From an uncultured Pelagibacteraceae bacterium (lineage in GTDB: Bacteria; Pseudomonadota; Alphaproteobacteria; Pelagibacterales; Pelagibacteraceae): a stretch of DNA of 64,000 nt. Where the stretch lies: the NCBI GenBank assembly GCA_902583585.1, contig CACHWN010000005.1:23248-87247 (forward strand), read 5' to 3'. The notes under the pieces were generated by a model. That model was not told the DNA's origin, made no database searches, and worked only from the letters and a program-made list of their open reading frames with translations. A program made the translations under genes and the position numbers. Positions 1-7,887 of this stretch are shown in pieces (position 1 is the first letter of the stretch; every line of letters starts with the position of its first letter).

Positions 1-725
1 TGCAAACTTTTATTTTTATCATAAAGAAGATTAAATTTTATTTTATTTTGAACTGATATAGTAATTTTTTTGGCGTTTCTTACTTCAATATTATCCGCAA
101 CTGCACTAACTGGTCTTTTTAAATAGTTTAAATTTGTAATAATTATTTTTGACTTATCACTTACAATTTTTCCACTCCATCTTCTTGGTCTAAATGGGCT
201 AATCGGAGCGACTGATATTTTTTTTGAATTTAAACTTAATATAGGACCGTGGACTGATAAGTTGTATGCAGTACTTCCAGCTGGTGTCGAAACAAGAACG
301 CCATCCGCAACTAGTCTTCTCATTAAATAGTTAGATTTATTTTTAATTGATAAATTTGCAGCTTGCCTGCTTTGTCTAAGAATTGAGACTTCATTGATAG
401 CTAAAATTTTTCTTGTTTTATTTTTTGTAATCACTTTCATTTCTAAAGGAGAAATGTGAATCATTTTCGATTTATCAATATTCTTAATTAATTGTTTTTT
501 GGAGAATTTATTCATAAGGAATCCATAATTACCTGAGTTGATTCCATAAAAGAGTTTACTTTTTTTTTTATATTTTTTTAATGTTTGGAGCATAAACCCA
601 TCTCCGCCTACTACTAAAATAATATTGGGTTTATTTAGTCTACTAAATTTAAAAATACGGGTTATAATTTTTTTTAATTTTACGGATTTTAAATTTTTAT
701 CTGAAATAATTATTGGTTTATACAT
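1..725 (-). CDS. nadK: NAD kinase (3' end outside the window)
   Basis: ATP-dependent phosphorylation of NAD to NADP in the cytosol. I translated this from the raw sequence: the start codon is at 723-725 and 241 codons are visible without a stop, so only the last few residues of a family usually 250-300 long are missing. Near residues 45-50 the GGDG nucleotide-binding motif is visible. The NE-V-S segment with a nearby run of basic residues and the D-G-V-L-V-S-T-P-A-G-S-T-A-Y signature of the NAD kinase fold follow in the middle. The start lies 9 nt from the CCA end of the co-oriented tRNA-Leu. The identification is firm; only the C-terminus cannot be judged. Confidence 0.92.
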   Translation of the reverse strand, partial: MYKPIIISDKNLKSVKLKKIITRIFKFSRLNKPNIILVVGGDGFMLQTLKKYKKKSKLFYGINSGNYGFLMNKFSKKQLIKNIDKSKMIHISPLEMKVITKNKTRKILAINEVSILRQSRQAANLSIKNKSNYLMRRLVADGVLVSTPAGSTAYNLSVHGPILSLNSKKISVAPISPFRPRRWSGKIVSDKSKIIITNLNYLKRPVSAVADNIEVRNAKKITISVQNKIKFNLLYDKNKSL

Positions 726-734
726 GTTTTAATT

Positions 735-820
735 TGGTGCCCTCGGCCAGACTCGAACTGGCACTCCCAAAAGGGCAAGGATTTTAAGTCCTTTGTGTCT
801 ACCAATTTCACCACGAGGGC
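735..820 (-). tRNA. tRNA-Leu(UAA), intact
   Basis: On the minus strand an 86-nt cloverleaf can be drawn. The acceptor stem GCCCTCG pairs with CGAGGGC, followed by discriminator A and an encoded CCA (735-737). The anticodon loop CTTAAAA gives anticodon UAA. There is a long variable arm typical of leucine tRNAs, and a T arm with TTCGAGT. Its 5' half (782-820) plus two upstream bases is repeated exactly at 2271-2311. The sequence now lying upstream of this tRNA therefore belongs to an inserted element, which would supply the tRNA promoter. Confidence 0.97.
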
Positions 821-822
821 AC
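782..822. repeat. Direct repeat copy 1 (within tRNA-Leu), att-like
   Basis: These 41 bases cover the anticodon loop to the 5' end of tRNA-Leu plus two upstream bases. They are identical to 2271-2311. Just outside the match the copies differ (base 781 is a, base 2270 is g; base 823 g versus 2312 a), which defines the limits of the duplication. This is the copy inside the functional tRNA. Confidence 0.9.
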
Positions 823-900
823 GTCGTTATTTTTGTTGTTATTGTTAATATATTAATACACAAGTGATTTAAATAAGTAAAAATAATTTATTTTCCGCCT

Positions 901-923
901 CTATCGTCCAGTTTGAGTCCAGT
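901..923. repeat. Left arm-type tandem motif of the tRNA-Leu insert
   Basis: GTCCAG occurs at 906-911 and again at 917-922, exactly 11 bp apart, about one helical turn. The enclosing 23 bp match 2124-2146 at 21 positions in direct orientation. The spacing suggests side-by-side protein binding on one DNA face, as at integrase arm sites or excisionase sites. That role is an inference. Confidence 0.6.
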
Positions 924-949
924 CATCATTTATTTTATAGGAATATATT

Positions 950-2098
950 TTAATTAAATTCACTAAAAAAAGCTTTTCTGGAATTTTGAGCTGCAATTAA
1001 TTCTTTAACTTTTGCCACGGACATCCAGCATTCTAAATAAACTGTAGCATCTGTTACAAGTTTTCCAAGTTTTTCATTGTTTAATTCAAAAAATGGTTCA
1101 CTTGAAAATTTAACTTTATTTCCGCTAGCAAAGATTTTTAAAGTTGATGACTTAATACCAAAGTTAAAACTTTCTATTCCAGATTTTTTACCATAATGTG
1201 AAACTGCTACACCAACAACTCCACCATATTTATTAATTATTGGACCTCCACTATTCCCTTTGTTCATTGCTGCATCGGTTTGAAAATTTGATGAATTGTC
1301 CTGAAAGCCAACAAGCGCAGTAACACTTCCTTTTGAAGTTTTTATTGCTGAGCTCACTTTTTTTCCTAACGGGAATCCTGCAATAACTACTTCTTGAAGG
1401 AGAGCTACATCTTTTTTAGAAACAGGAAAAAATTGTTTTGGTCTTATATCAGTTTTTAAAATAGCTAAATCATTTGTTTTATCTTGAGCTACTAATTTTG
1501 CCTTATGTTGTTTGTCGTTGTAAGATAATTTAATATCTTTACACCCAGCTATGACATGATGATTAGTTATTACATGACCTTGTCGTGTAACAAAAAAACC
1601 ACTCCCGGATGAAGCAGCAATAATTTTACTATCATCTACAAAAATTTTAGGAGATGATCTCTGTTCCTTTTTTCCGGCTGTATTATTGTTACCTAGGTAA
1701 GTTGACCATCTTTTTGCTATTGAATTAGTAGATTTATACCTTCGAGTCCATGAATTACAATCAGCGTCTGACCGTTGCATTACTCTTCCATTTATTACAC
1801 CAACAAGGCAATATTTTTTTTTAGGACTAGAAGCATGTAAAATTATTTTTACTATTTTGCCCTCTTGTTTCCATGTGCAATCTTTTTCTCTATGAGTATA
1901 TAAATCCCACCATGATCGCTCACAAAAACCATTGGACATAAATTTCATTGTAATAACTCTATGTCCAGCCAACTCGCCGATAAGACCCCCTATTCCCTCG
2001 TCTCTCCATTCAGAATTAGTTACATCAATAATTTTTTCAGCATACGAAATACTGGGTAAAAAAAATATAAAACTCATGATTATTAATAAATTTCTCAT
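950..2098 (-). CDS. Secreted trypsin-like serine protease (S1C/HtrA-like, no PDZ), island cargo
   Basis: 382 residues with a clear N-terminal signal peptide (about residues 1-20, hydrophobic core then S-Y-A). Residues 25-140 form a cysteine-containing region I do not recognise. Residues about 160-330 are a trypsin-fold domain with the complete triad: His in VITNHHVIAGC, Asp in NDLAILKT, Ser in NKGNSGGPIIN. There is no C-terminal PDZ domain, unlike DegP/DegQ, so it is not the housekeeping HtrA. The probable location is periplasmic or exported. It is the only gene in the insert at tRNA-Leu and is transcribed toward the tRNA. Its substrate is unknown; acting on surface or phage-exposed proteins is only a guess. 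Confidence 0.88.
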   Translation of the reverse strand: MRNLLIIMSFIFFLPSISYAEKIIDVTNSEWRDEGIGGLIGELAGHRVITMKFMSNGFCERSWWDLYTHREKDCTWKQEGKIVKIILHASSPKKKYCLVGVINGRVMQRSDADCNSWTRRYKSTNSIAKRWSTYLGNNNTAGKKEQRSSPKIFVDDSKIIAASSGSGFFVTRQGHVITNHHVIAGCKDIKLSYNDKQHKAKLVAQDKTNDLAILKTDIRPKQFFPVSKKDVALLQEVVIAGFPLGKKVSSAIKTSKGSVTALVGFQDNSSNFQTDAAMNKGNSGGPIINKYGGVVGVAVSHYGKKSGIESFNFGIKSSTLKIFASGNKVKFSSEPFFELNNEKLGKLVTDATVYLECWMSVAKVKELIAAQNSRKAFFSEFN

Positions 2099-2123
2099 AA
2101 CTTATCTTATCAAATTTTCCTAC

Positions 2124-2146
2124 CTATCGTCCAGTCTGCGTCCAGT
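2124..2146. repeat. Right arm-type tandem motif of the tRNA-Leu insert
   Basis: GTCCAG at 2129-2134 and 2140-2145, again 11 bp apart. The 23-bp segment is a direct, 21/23 identical copy of 901-923. It lies about 25 bp upstream of the protease start codon, so it could also overlap the protease promoter. Confidence 0.6.
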
Positions 2147-2221
2147 TTGAACAAATTAATTATTGTCTAATTCTAATAATAATTGAGTAACAAATTTAAA
2201 AGTTAAAATTTTAATTGTTTT

Positions 2222-2247
2222 GAGACTGTATGAGACTAACAGAGACT
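2222..2247. repeat. Triple GAGACT motif with 10-bp spacing
   Basis: GAGACT occurs at 2222-2227, 2232-2237 and 2242-2247, all in one orientation. It lies about 25 bp inside the orphan tRNA-Leu half. It differs from the GTCCAG arm pair but shares the helical-turn periodicity, so it may be a second protein-binding array at this end of the insert. Confidence 0.5.
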
Positions 2248-2270
2248 ATTGAATTTGTGAATCCCTAGGG

Positions 2271-2311
2271 TTTTAAGTCCTTTGTGTCTACCAATTTCAC
2301 CACGAGGGCAC
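2271..2311. repeat. Direct repeat copy 2: orphan 5' half of tRNA-Leu, att-like
   Basis: Exact 41-bp copy of 782-822, in the same orientation. It contains only the 5' half of tRNA-Leu, ending at the anticodon loop, and has no 3' half, so it cannot be a functional tRNA. In the usual reading of such duplications this is the displaced native half-gene at the far end of the insert. The downstream GT9 gene begins about 70 bp beyond it. Confidence 0.9.
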
Positions 2312-2379
2312 ATCAAGTTTATTTTATTATGTTTAGACATTTATATTATTATTTTAAATTTATAAAGTATATTCATTAT

Positions 2380-3333
2380 ATGAAAAAAATTTTAATATAT
2401 AATTCTGGTGGAGGATTAGGTGACTCAATACAATTATTTCCATTATTAATAAGTTTAAAAGGCCATTTTAGAAAATCAAAATTTTATTATTTGGGAGCTC
2501 ATTCAAATCATTTTGATGGAAAATTAAAAGAATATAACATTAATTTGGAAACATTAGATTTAGGGTTAAAATATTTTGGTTTCAGATGGTGGCACATGTT
2601 GATGGCAAGAAAAAGAACATCTAATAAATTTTCTGGTAAATTTGATCTAATAATTGACTTACAAACCAAGTTTAGAAATTCTCTCATCCTCAAAAGAATA
2701 CCTCATGAGTCATTTTATTCCAGAACTTTGGGAGGTTTTTTTTCATCAAAAAAAATACAATCTAGTTCTTTAAATCACTTAGAAAACTTAAGTTTATTTA
2801 TAGAAGAAGATATAGTTGAATTGGATTTTAAAGTTAATAAATTATCAAAAGAAATTTTAAAGGAGGCTAAAAGGCTATTACCTGGCTCAAATTATGTAGG
2901 TTTTTCTATCACACAAGGAAATGAATATAGAAAAAAAAGTTGGTCTATTTATAAATTTACCTCACTTGCTAATAAGATTCTCTCAAAAGATAAAGTTCCA
3001 GTTTTTTTTATCGAAAAAAATAAAATTGATTTGATTAATAAAATAAAAAATCAAGTACCCTCAGCAATATTTCCTGAACTAAACTCAAATTTATCCTGTC
3101 CAGCATTAGTAACAGCTCTTTCTGCAAGACTTAACATAGCAGTTTCTATCGACAATGGAATTATGCATATGATGTCCTTAGCAAATATACCGATGATAGT
3201 TTTATTTGGCCCAACTAATTCGAAAAAATTTGCCCCTAAAAATAATTTTACGAAAGTCTTAGATAGTAAAATAATTCATAAAACAAAAGATATAAACTCT
3301 ATTGAGGTTGATGAAGTACTCAGTCTAATTTAA
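2380..3333 (+). CDS. Glycosyltransferase family 9 (heptosyltransferase-like)
   Basis: About 317 residues from the ATG at 2380. The longer reading from 2284 would begin inside the orphan tRNA fragment and lacks family character, so I reject it. The N-terminus K-K-I-L-I-Y-N-S-G-G-G-L-G-D resembles the ADP-heptose:LPS heptosyltransferase start. Towards the end S-I-D-N-G-I-M-H-M-M and V-L-F-G-P-T match the sugar-nucleotide binding region of GT9. The likely role is sugar transfer to lipopolysaccharide at the cytoplasmic face. It converges with the CinA-like gene, sharing 4 nt at the stop codons. It is the first chromosomal gene beyond the tRNA-Leu insert. Acceptor and donor are unknown. Confidence 0.8.
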   Translation: MKKILIYNSGGGLGDSIQLFPLLISLKGHFRKSKFYYLGAHSNHFDGKLKEYNINLETLDLGLKYFGFRWWHMLMARKRTSNKFSGKFDLIIDLQTKFRNSLILKRIPHESFYSRTLGGFFSSKKIQSSSLNHLENLSLFIEEDIVELDFKVNKLSKEILKEAKRLLPGSNYVGFSITQGNEYRKKSWSIYKFTSLANKILSKDKVPVFFIEKNKIDLINKIKNQVPSAIFPELNSNLSCPALVTALSARLNIAVSIDNGIMHMMSLANIPMIVLFGPTNSKKFAPKNNFTKVLDSKIIHKTKDINSIEVDEVLSLI

Positions 3334-4085
3334 ATGTTTAAAATTTTTATTTTTTTAGATTTAATTGCTTTCATGAGATCTTTATTAACAAGCATTAACT
3401 TTGATTTAGAAGTCGATCTTGAAACAACTGATACACCAATTTTTCCTAATCGAAAAAAAGGATAGCTACCAATATCAACAAATTTGAAATATTTTTTTTG
3501 AATTTTTTCTAGTTGTTTGGCGATATTACTTTCAACTGTGAAAAGATTGACTGTTTTGCTATGAACTTTAAGACCCTTAACTAAATATTTTTTACAGTTT
3601 TCTATCATAGAATTTAAAATTGATGGCACACCTGGAAGAGACAAAACATTTTTAGTTATAAATCCTGGTGCAGCACTAGACGGATTGTAAATTAATTTTG
3701 CTATTTTAGGCATCTTGGCCATCTTTTTTCTTCCATCATTAAATTTTTCTTTACCATAATAGGTTTCAAGTATTTTATAGGCTTCATTGTGAAATCCATA
3801 TTTAACCTTAAAAGCTTTAGCTATAGACTTCGCTGTAATATCATCGTGAGTTGGTCCTATACCTCCGGTGGTAAATACATAATTAAACTCTTTTGATAAA
3901 AACCGAATATTTTGAATTATAGTTTTTTCAACGTCAGGTATAATTCTAACTTCAGAAACAGTTATACCACAATTTAAGTTTAGCCAATTGCTTAAAAAGG
4001 CAATATTTTTATCTTGCGTTCTACCTGATAAAATTTCATTTCCAATTATTAAAATTGCTGCATTTACTTTTTTTTTTTTCTTCAT
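3330..4085 (-). CDS. CinA N-terminal / MoCF-fold protein
   Basis: 251 residues of a molybdopterin-binding-type (MoaB/Mog fold) domain. I-L-I-I-G-N-E-I-L-S-G-R-T-Q-D-K-N near residues 10-28 and T-T-G-G-I-G-P-T-H-D-D-I-T near 70-85 are the hallmarks of the CinA/competence-damage family. In that family the N-terminal domain is linked to ADP-ribose pyrophosphatase-type activity. The C-terminal nicotinamide-nucleotide amidase domain of full-length CinA is absent, so this is a stand-alone form. It diverges from sfsA with only 15 bp between the starts. Confidence 0.82.
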   Translation of the reverse strand: MKKKKKVNAAILIIGNEILSGRTQDKNIAFLSNWLNLNCGITVSEVRIIPDVEKTIIQNIRFLSKEFNYVFTTGGIGPTHDDITAKSIAKAFKVKYGFHNEAYKILETYYGKEKFNDGRKKMAKMPKIAKLIYNPSSAAPGFITKNVLSLPGVPSILNSMIENCKKYLVKGLKVHSKTVNLFTVESNIAKQLEKIQKKYFKFVDIGSYPFFRLGKIGVSVVSRSTSKSKLMLVNKDLMKAIKSKKIKILNI

Positions 4086-4100
4086 AGATTGTTAATATAT

Positions 4101-4799
4101 ATGAATTTTATAGGAACATTAATATCAGGTGAATTCATTAAAAGATATAAACGTTTTTTTGTGGACGTTAAAGTTGGTAATAATGTTATAACTGCGCATT
4201 GTCCTAATACAGGTTCAATGATGGGTTTATTAAAAAAAGGTAATATAGTTTGGCTGAGCAAATCAGATAACCCTAATAGGAAGCTCAAATATACTTTACA
4301 AATCATCGAAGATAATAAATCAAAAGTTGGAGTAAATACACATCTAACTAATATGATAGTATTTGATGCACTTAAAAACTCAAAAATAAGTGAATTTAAA
4401 AATTTCGATACAATTAAACGTGAGGTAAAATTCGGCCACAAAACCAGATTTGATTTTCTGGTTTCTAAAAAAAAACAAAAAACATTTATTGAAGTAAAAA
4501 ATGTTACTCTTTCAAGAAAAAAAGGTGTTGCAGAATTTCCAGATGCTATTACAGATAGAGGTCTCAAACATATAAACGAATTGTTAAATGCTAGTAAAAA
4601 AGGATTTCAAATATATCTCATTTTTGTAATTCAAAGAGATGATTGTAATAAGTTTGATTTAGCTAATGATATAGATTCTAATTATTGTGAATTATTAAAA
4701 AAAGCTCTTAAAAAAAAATTAAATGTACTTTGCTACGATTGTAAATTTTCATCAAAAAGCATAAAACTAAATAAAAAGATTAATTTAAAAAATTTATGA
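4101..4799 (+). CDS. sfsA: SfsA family DNA/RNA nuclease-like protein
   Basis: 232 residues from ATG 4101. A TTG 12 nt upstream also extends the frame, but family members start with M-N-F-x-G. Conserved blocks: A-H-C-P-N-T-G-S-M near residue 32, the V-G-V-N-T segment, R-F-D-F-L-V followed by F-I-E-V-K-N-V-T (the D...ExK core of a PD-(D/E)XK-like fold), then F-P-D-A-I-T-D-R-G-L-K-H. The family was named for sugar fermentation stimulation and has a restriction-endonuclease-like fold; its cellular role is poorly defined. The last codons overlap map by 4 nt, so the two are probably co-transcribed with the purine genes. Confidence 0.9.
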   Translation: MNFIGTLISGEFIKRYKRFFVDVKVGNNVITAHCPNTGSMMGLLKKGNIVWLSKSDNPNRKLKYTLQIIEDNKSKVGVNTHLTNMIVFDALKNSKISEFKNFDTIKREVKFGHKTRFDFLVSKKKQKTFIEVKNVTLSRKKGVAEFPDAITDRGLKHINELLNASKKGFQIYLIFVIQRDDCNKFDLANDIDSNYCELLKKALKKKLNVLCYDCKFSSKSIKLNKKINLKNL

Positions 4800-5545
4800 A
4801 TGAAAATTATAAAGAGGCTTTTGAAAGAACAAGAATAGCTGGAGAGATAGCTGCTGGAGCTTTAGAAGAAGTTGCAAAGATTATAAAGCCAGGCACTAAA
4901 ACCGATGAAATTGATAAGTTATGTTATGAATACATTAATGATCATGGTGCTTACTCTGCTCCCCTTTTTTATAGGGGTTTTCCAAAATCATGTTGTACGT
5001 CTACGAACCATATTGTTTGTCACGGAATACCATCTGACAAGGTATTGAAAGATGGAGATATTGTTAATGTAGATGTTACTGCAATTAAAGACGGGTGGCA
5101 TGGTGATACTAGTAAAACTTTTAAAATTGGCGAAGTATCTATTAAAGCAAATAAATTAGTGGAGACTACATACGAGGCTATGATGAAAGCAATTGAGATA
5201 ATTAAAGAAGATGTTTTTTTGGGTGATATTGGGGCAACAATACAGAACCATGTTGAAAAGCAAGGTTTTTCAGTGGTACAAGATTTTTGTGGACATGGTA
5301 TCGGCAAAACATTTCATAAAGAACCTAATGTTTTGCACTATGGAAAAAAAGGAACAGGTGAAAAAATAAAAGCTGGAATGATATTTACGATAGAACCAAT
5401 GATTAATATTGGTACTTATGAAACAAAAACACTTAATGATGGATGGACTGCTGTAACAAAAGATAAATCATTATCAGCACAATTTGAACATACTATAGGT
5501 GTAACAAAAGAAGGTTGTGAAATTTTTACTTTAAAAAAAATTTAA
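4796..5545 (+). CDS. map: Methionine aminopeptidase, type I
   Basis: 249 residues, removing the initiator methionine from nascent proteins. The dinuclear metal ligands are visible in order: Asp in N-V-D-V-T, Asp in H-G-D-T-S, His in G-H-G-I-G, Glu in T-I-E-P-M and Glu in Q-F-E-H-T. The substrate-binding His in I-V-C-H-G-I-P is also present. Length is normal for type Ia with no insert. It overlaps sfsA by 4 nt and precedes purB by 9 nt. Confidence 0.96.
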   Translation: MNENYKEAFERTRIAGEIAAGALEEVAKIIKPGTKTDEIDKLCYEYINDHGAYSAPLFYRGFPKSCCTSTNHIVCHGIPSDKVLKDGDIVNVDVTAIKDGWHGDTSKTFKIGEVSIKANKLVETTYEAMMKAIEIIKEDVFLGDIGATIQNHVEKQGFSVVQDFCGHGIGKTFHKEPNVLHYGKKGTGEKIKAGMIFTIEPMINIGTYETKTLNDGWTAVTKDKSLSAQFEHTIGVTKEGCEIFTLKKI

Positions 5546-5554
5546 ATTATTTAG

Positions 5555-6850
5555 ATGATAGAGAGATACTCACGAAAAGAATTAAAAAGCATTTGGAATG
5601 ATCATAATAAATATTCAATTTGGCTAGATATAGAATTAGCAGCTTCTGAGGCTATGGAAAAGCTGAAAATTATTCCGAGAGGTGTTACAAAAAAAGTTAA
5701 AGCCAAAGCAAAAATTAATGTTAAAAGAATTTTACAAATAGAAGATAAGGTTAAGCATGATGTTATAGCTTTTTTAACTTCTATCACCGAAAAAGCTGGT
5801 AAAGAGGCAAGATATCTTCATAAGGGTATGACTTCATCTGACGTCTTAGATACCTGTTTCAATCTTCAGCTAAAAAAGTCTGGTGAAATTTTATTAAAAG
5901 ATATTGATCAATTGCTCTCGTCGATAAAACGACAAGCAATTAAACATAAATTTACTCTTTGTATCGGGCGTAGTCACGGCATACACGCTGAACCTATAAC
6001 ATTCGGTTTGAAGCTGCTCACCTATTACCAAGAGTTTTTAAGAAACAAAAAAAGACTAGAAAACTCTATCGAAGAAATATCTACTTGTGCAATTTCTGGA
6101 GCTGTGGGAACTTTTGCTAATATTGATCCAAGAGTCGAAAATTATGTGGCTAAAAAACTTAAATTAAAAGTAGAGCCAATTTCTACTCAAGTAATACCGA
6201 GAGATAGACATGCTCAATTCTTTTCCACATTAGGAATTATTTCTAGCTCAATCGAGAGATTGGCTATTGAAATTAGACATCTACAAAGAACAGAAGTGCT
6301 AGAAGTTGAGGAATTTTTTGGAAAAAAGCAAAAGGGTTCATCTGCAATGCCCCATAAGAGAAACCCAATTCTTAGTGAGAATTTAACAGGTTTGGCTAGA
6401 CTTATTAGATCAAGTGTAATTCCTGCTTTAGAAAATGTGGCTTTGTGGCATGAAAGAGATATTTCTCATTCTGCAGTGGAAAGAAATATAGGACCAGACT
6501 CAACTATAACATTAGACTTTGCATTAAATAGATTAAACTACGTAATTAAAAATTTAAATATATATCCAAAAAACATGAAAAAGAATTTAGATATTACTAA
6601 TGGTATATTTTTTTCACAAAGAGTTCTTTTAGAATTAACCACAGTAGGTTTTACAAGAGAGGACTCATATAAAATTGTTCAAAAAAATGCAATGAAAGCT
6701 TGGAAAGAAAATTCCTCATTTTATGAGAAAATTATATCTGATAAAAAAATTACAAATAAAATACCTGTTAATAAACTTAAAAAATTATTTAATTTTAGTT
6801 ACCATACAAAAAAAATTAATATAATTTTTAAAAGAAGTCTAAATAAATAA
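5555..6850 (+). CDS. purB: Adenylosuccinate lyase
   Basis: 431 residues. It catalyses two purine steps, SAICAR to AICAR plus fumarate and adenylosuccinate to AMP plus fumarate. The fumarase/aspartase superfamily signature G-S-S-A-M-P-H-K-R-N-P is near residue 265, T-S-S-D-V-L-D-T near 90, and the catalytic His region R-S-H-G-I-H-A-E-P near 140. It begins a purine run; purC, which makes its substrate, starts 4 nt after it. Confidence 0.96.
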   Translation: MIERYSRKELKSIWNDHNKYSIWLDIELAASEAMEKLKIIPRGVTKKVKAKAKINVKRILQIEDKVKHDVIAFLTSITEKAGKEARYLHKGMTSSDVLDTCFNLQLKKSGEILLKDIDQLLSSIKRQAIKHKFTLCIGRSHGIHAEPITFGLKLLTYYQEFLRNKKRLENSIEEISTCAISGAVGTFANIDPRVENYVAKKLKLKVEPISTQVIPRDRHAQFFSTLGIISSSIERLAIEIRHLQRTEVLEVEEFFGKKQKGSSAMPHKRNPILSENLTGLARLIRSSVIPALENVALWHERDISHSAVERNIGPDSTITLDFALNRLNYVIKNLNIYPKNMKKNLDITNGIFFSQRVLLELTTVGFTREDSYKIVQKNAMKAWKENSSFYEKIISDKKITNKIPVNKLKKLFNFSYHTKKINIIFKRSLNK

Positions 6851-6854
6851 TCTA

Positions 6855-7646
6855 ATGAATAAAGGCAAAAAATTATATGAGGGTAAAGCTAAAATACTTT
6901 ATGAAACAAAAGATAAAGATTTAATTATTCAACATTTTAAAGATGACGCTACAGCTTTTAATAACTTGAAAAAAGCGAGCGTTGAGGGCAAAGGTGTGCT
7001 CAATAATAGAATTTCAGAGTATATTTTAAAGAATCTATCTCAATGTGGAATTAAAACTCATTTTATTAAACGCTTAAATATGAGAGAACAACTTATAAAA
7101 AAGGCTGAAATTTTTCCAATTGAATTTATAGTCAGAAATATAGCAACCGGTTCATTAACCAAAAGATTGAATATTCCAGAAGGGACTATTTTAGATCAAC
7201 CTTTGTTAGAGTACTGTTACAAAAAAGATGAATTAAATGACCCTTTGATTTCTAAGGAGCATATTTTTACTTTTGATTGGGCCACACCTAAAGAATTAAA
7301 AATCATCGATAAAATGACATTACGAATTAATGATTTATTGTCAGGTATGTTTAGAGGAATAGGCATCAAACTTGTAGATTTTAAAATTGAATATGGAAAA
7401 ACTTGGAATCAAGAAACTGAGGAAAAAGAAATTGTCTTAGCAGACGAAATTAGCCCAGATACATGTCGTTTATGGGACTCTAAAACTGAAAAAAAATTAG
7501 ATAAAGATAGATTTAGAAAAGATCTAGGTAATATCATCCAGGCATACCAAGAGGTTGCTAGAAGATTAGGAATTATGCATGAAGAAACAAATATCAGTGA
7601 AGTTAATTTTGGAAAAACAGTTCCAATAAAATTTAATAAAAAATAA
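6855..7646 (+). CDS. purC: SAICAR synthetase
   Basis: 263 residues; an ATP-dependent ligase joining CAIR and aspartate. The N-terminus has K-L-Y-E-G-K-A-K-I-L-Y, typical of PurC. P-I-E-F-I-V-R-N-I-A-T-G-S is the family signature near residue 90, and L-V-D-F-K-I-E-Y-G and E-I-S-P-D-T-C-R-L-W-D follow. It is sandwiched between purB and purS, one step before PurB in the pathway. Stand-alone bacterial length, no fusion. Confidence 0.96.
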   Translation: MNKGKKLYEGKAKILYETKDKDLIIQHFKDDATAFNNLKKASVEGKGVLNNRISEYILKNLSQCGIKTHFIKRLNMREQLIKKAEIFPIEFIVRNIATGSLTKRLNIPEGTILDQPLLEYCYKKDELNDPLISKEHIFTFDWATPKELKIIDKMTLRINDLLSGMFRGIGIKLVDFKIEYGKTWNQETEEKEIVLADEISPDTCRLWDSKTEKKLDKDRFRKDLGNIIQAYQEVARRLGIMHEETNISEVNFGKTVPIKFNKK

Positions 7647-7647
7647 A

Positions 7648-7887
7648 TTGAAATTCTCAGTAACAGTCACACTTAAGAAAGATGTTTTAGATCCTCAAGG
7701 AAAGGTTGTTGAAAACACTTTAATGAACATGGGCATGAAAGATCTAAGAAATATAAGACAAGGAAAATATTTTCAAATAGAAGTTGACGAAAATGATCAA
7801 TCATTAGCTGAAAAAAAAATAGATTTGATGTGTAAAAAGCTTTTGGTCAATCTTATAATTGAGGATTATAAAATTAACAAAATTTAA
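7648..7887 (+). CDS. purS: FGAM synthase, PurS subunit
   Basis: 79 residues with a TTG start at 7648, one base after the purC stop. No closer ATG fits the family, whose members start K-x-x-V-x-V-x-x-K-x-x-V-L-D-P-Q-G. That pattern is seen here, followed by N-M-G and Q-G-K-Y-F-x-I-E-V. PurS bridges PurL and PurQ so that ammonia passes between them. Its presence explains the short PurL downstream. Its stop overlaps purQ (TAATG). Confidence 0.93.
   Translation: MKFSVTVTLKKDVLDPQGKVVENTLMNMGMKDLRNIRQGKYFQIEVDENDQSLAEKKIDLMCKKLLVNLIIEDYKINKI

Larger units (their letters stand above)
821..2270. mobile_element. One-gene tRNA-Leu insert (integrase-less cassette)
   Basis: A 1.45-kb segment lies between two identical 41-bp copies of the 5' half of tRNA-Leu (782-822 and 2271-2311). 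It holds a single gene (secreted trypsin-like protease, 950-2098) and no recombinase. Near both ends of the cargo there is a direct 23-bp repeat with 21 identities (901-923 and 2124-2146), itself built from two motif copies 11 bp apart. A third cluster of GAGACT motifs lies at 2222-2247. The tRNA target, flanking duplication and arm-like repeats together are the architecture left by site-specific tyrosine recombinases. Mobility is inferred, not seen. Confidence 0.75.

Noticed and set aside
1932-2150. 72-residue frame opposite the island protease start
   Set aside because: Opposite the signal-peptide region of a clear gene, no family resemblance, ends inside the arm repeat.
2268-2311. Second tRNA-Leu gene
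   Set aside because: Only the 5' half to the anticodon loop is present; no T arm or acceptor 3' strand follows.
2284-2379. N-terminal extension of the GT9 gene
   Set aside because: It would start within the orphan tRNA half and adds residues without family likeness; the ATG at 2380 matches the GT9 start.
4075-4088. Poly-T/poly-A tract as a phase-variation site
   Set aside because: Homopolymer runs of this length are frequent throughout this AT-rich window and no frame switch follows from it.
4082-4567. 161-residue frame opposite sfsA
   Set aside because: Covers the conserved sfsA coding region and has no recognisable motif.
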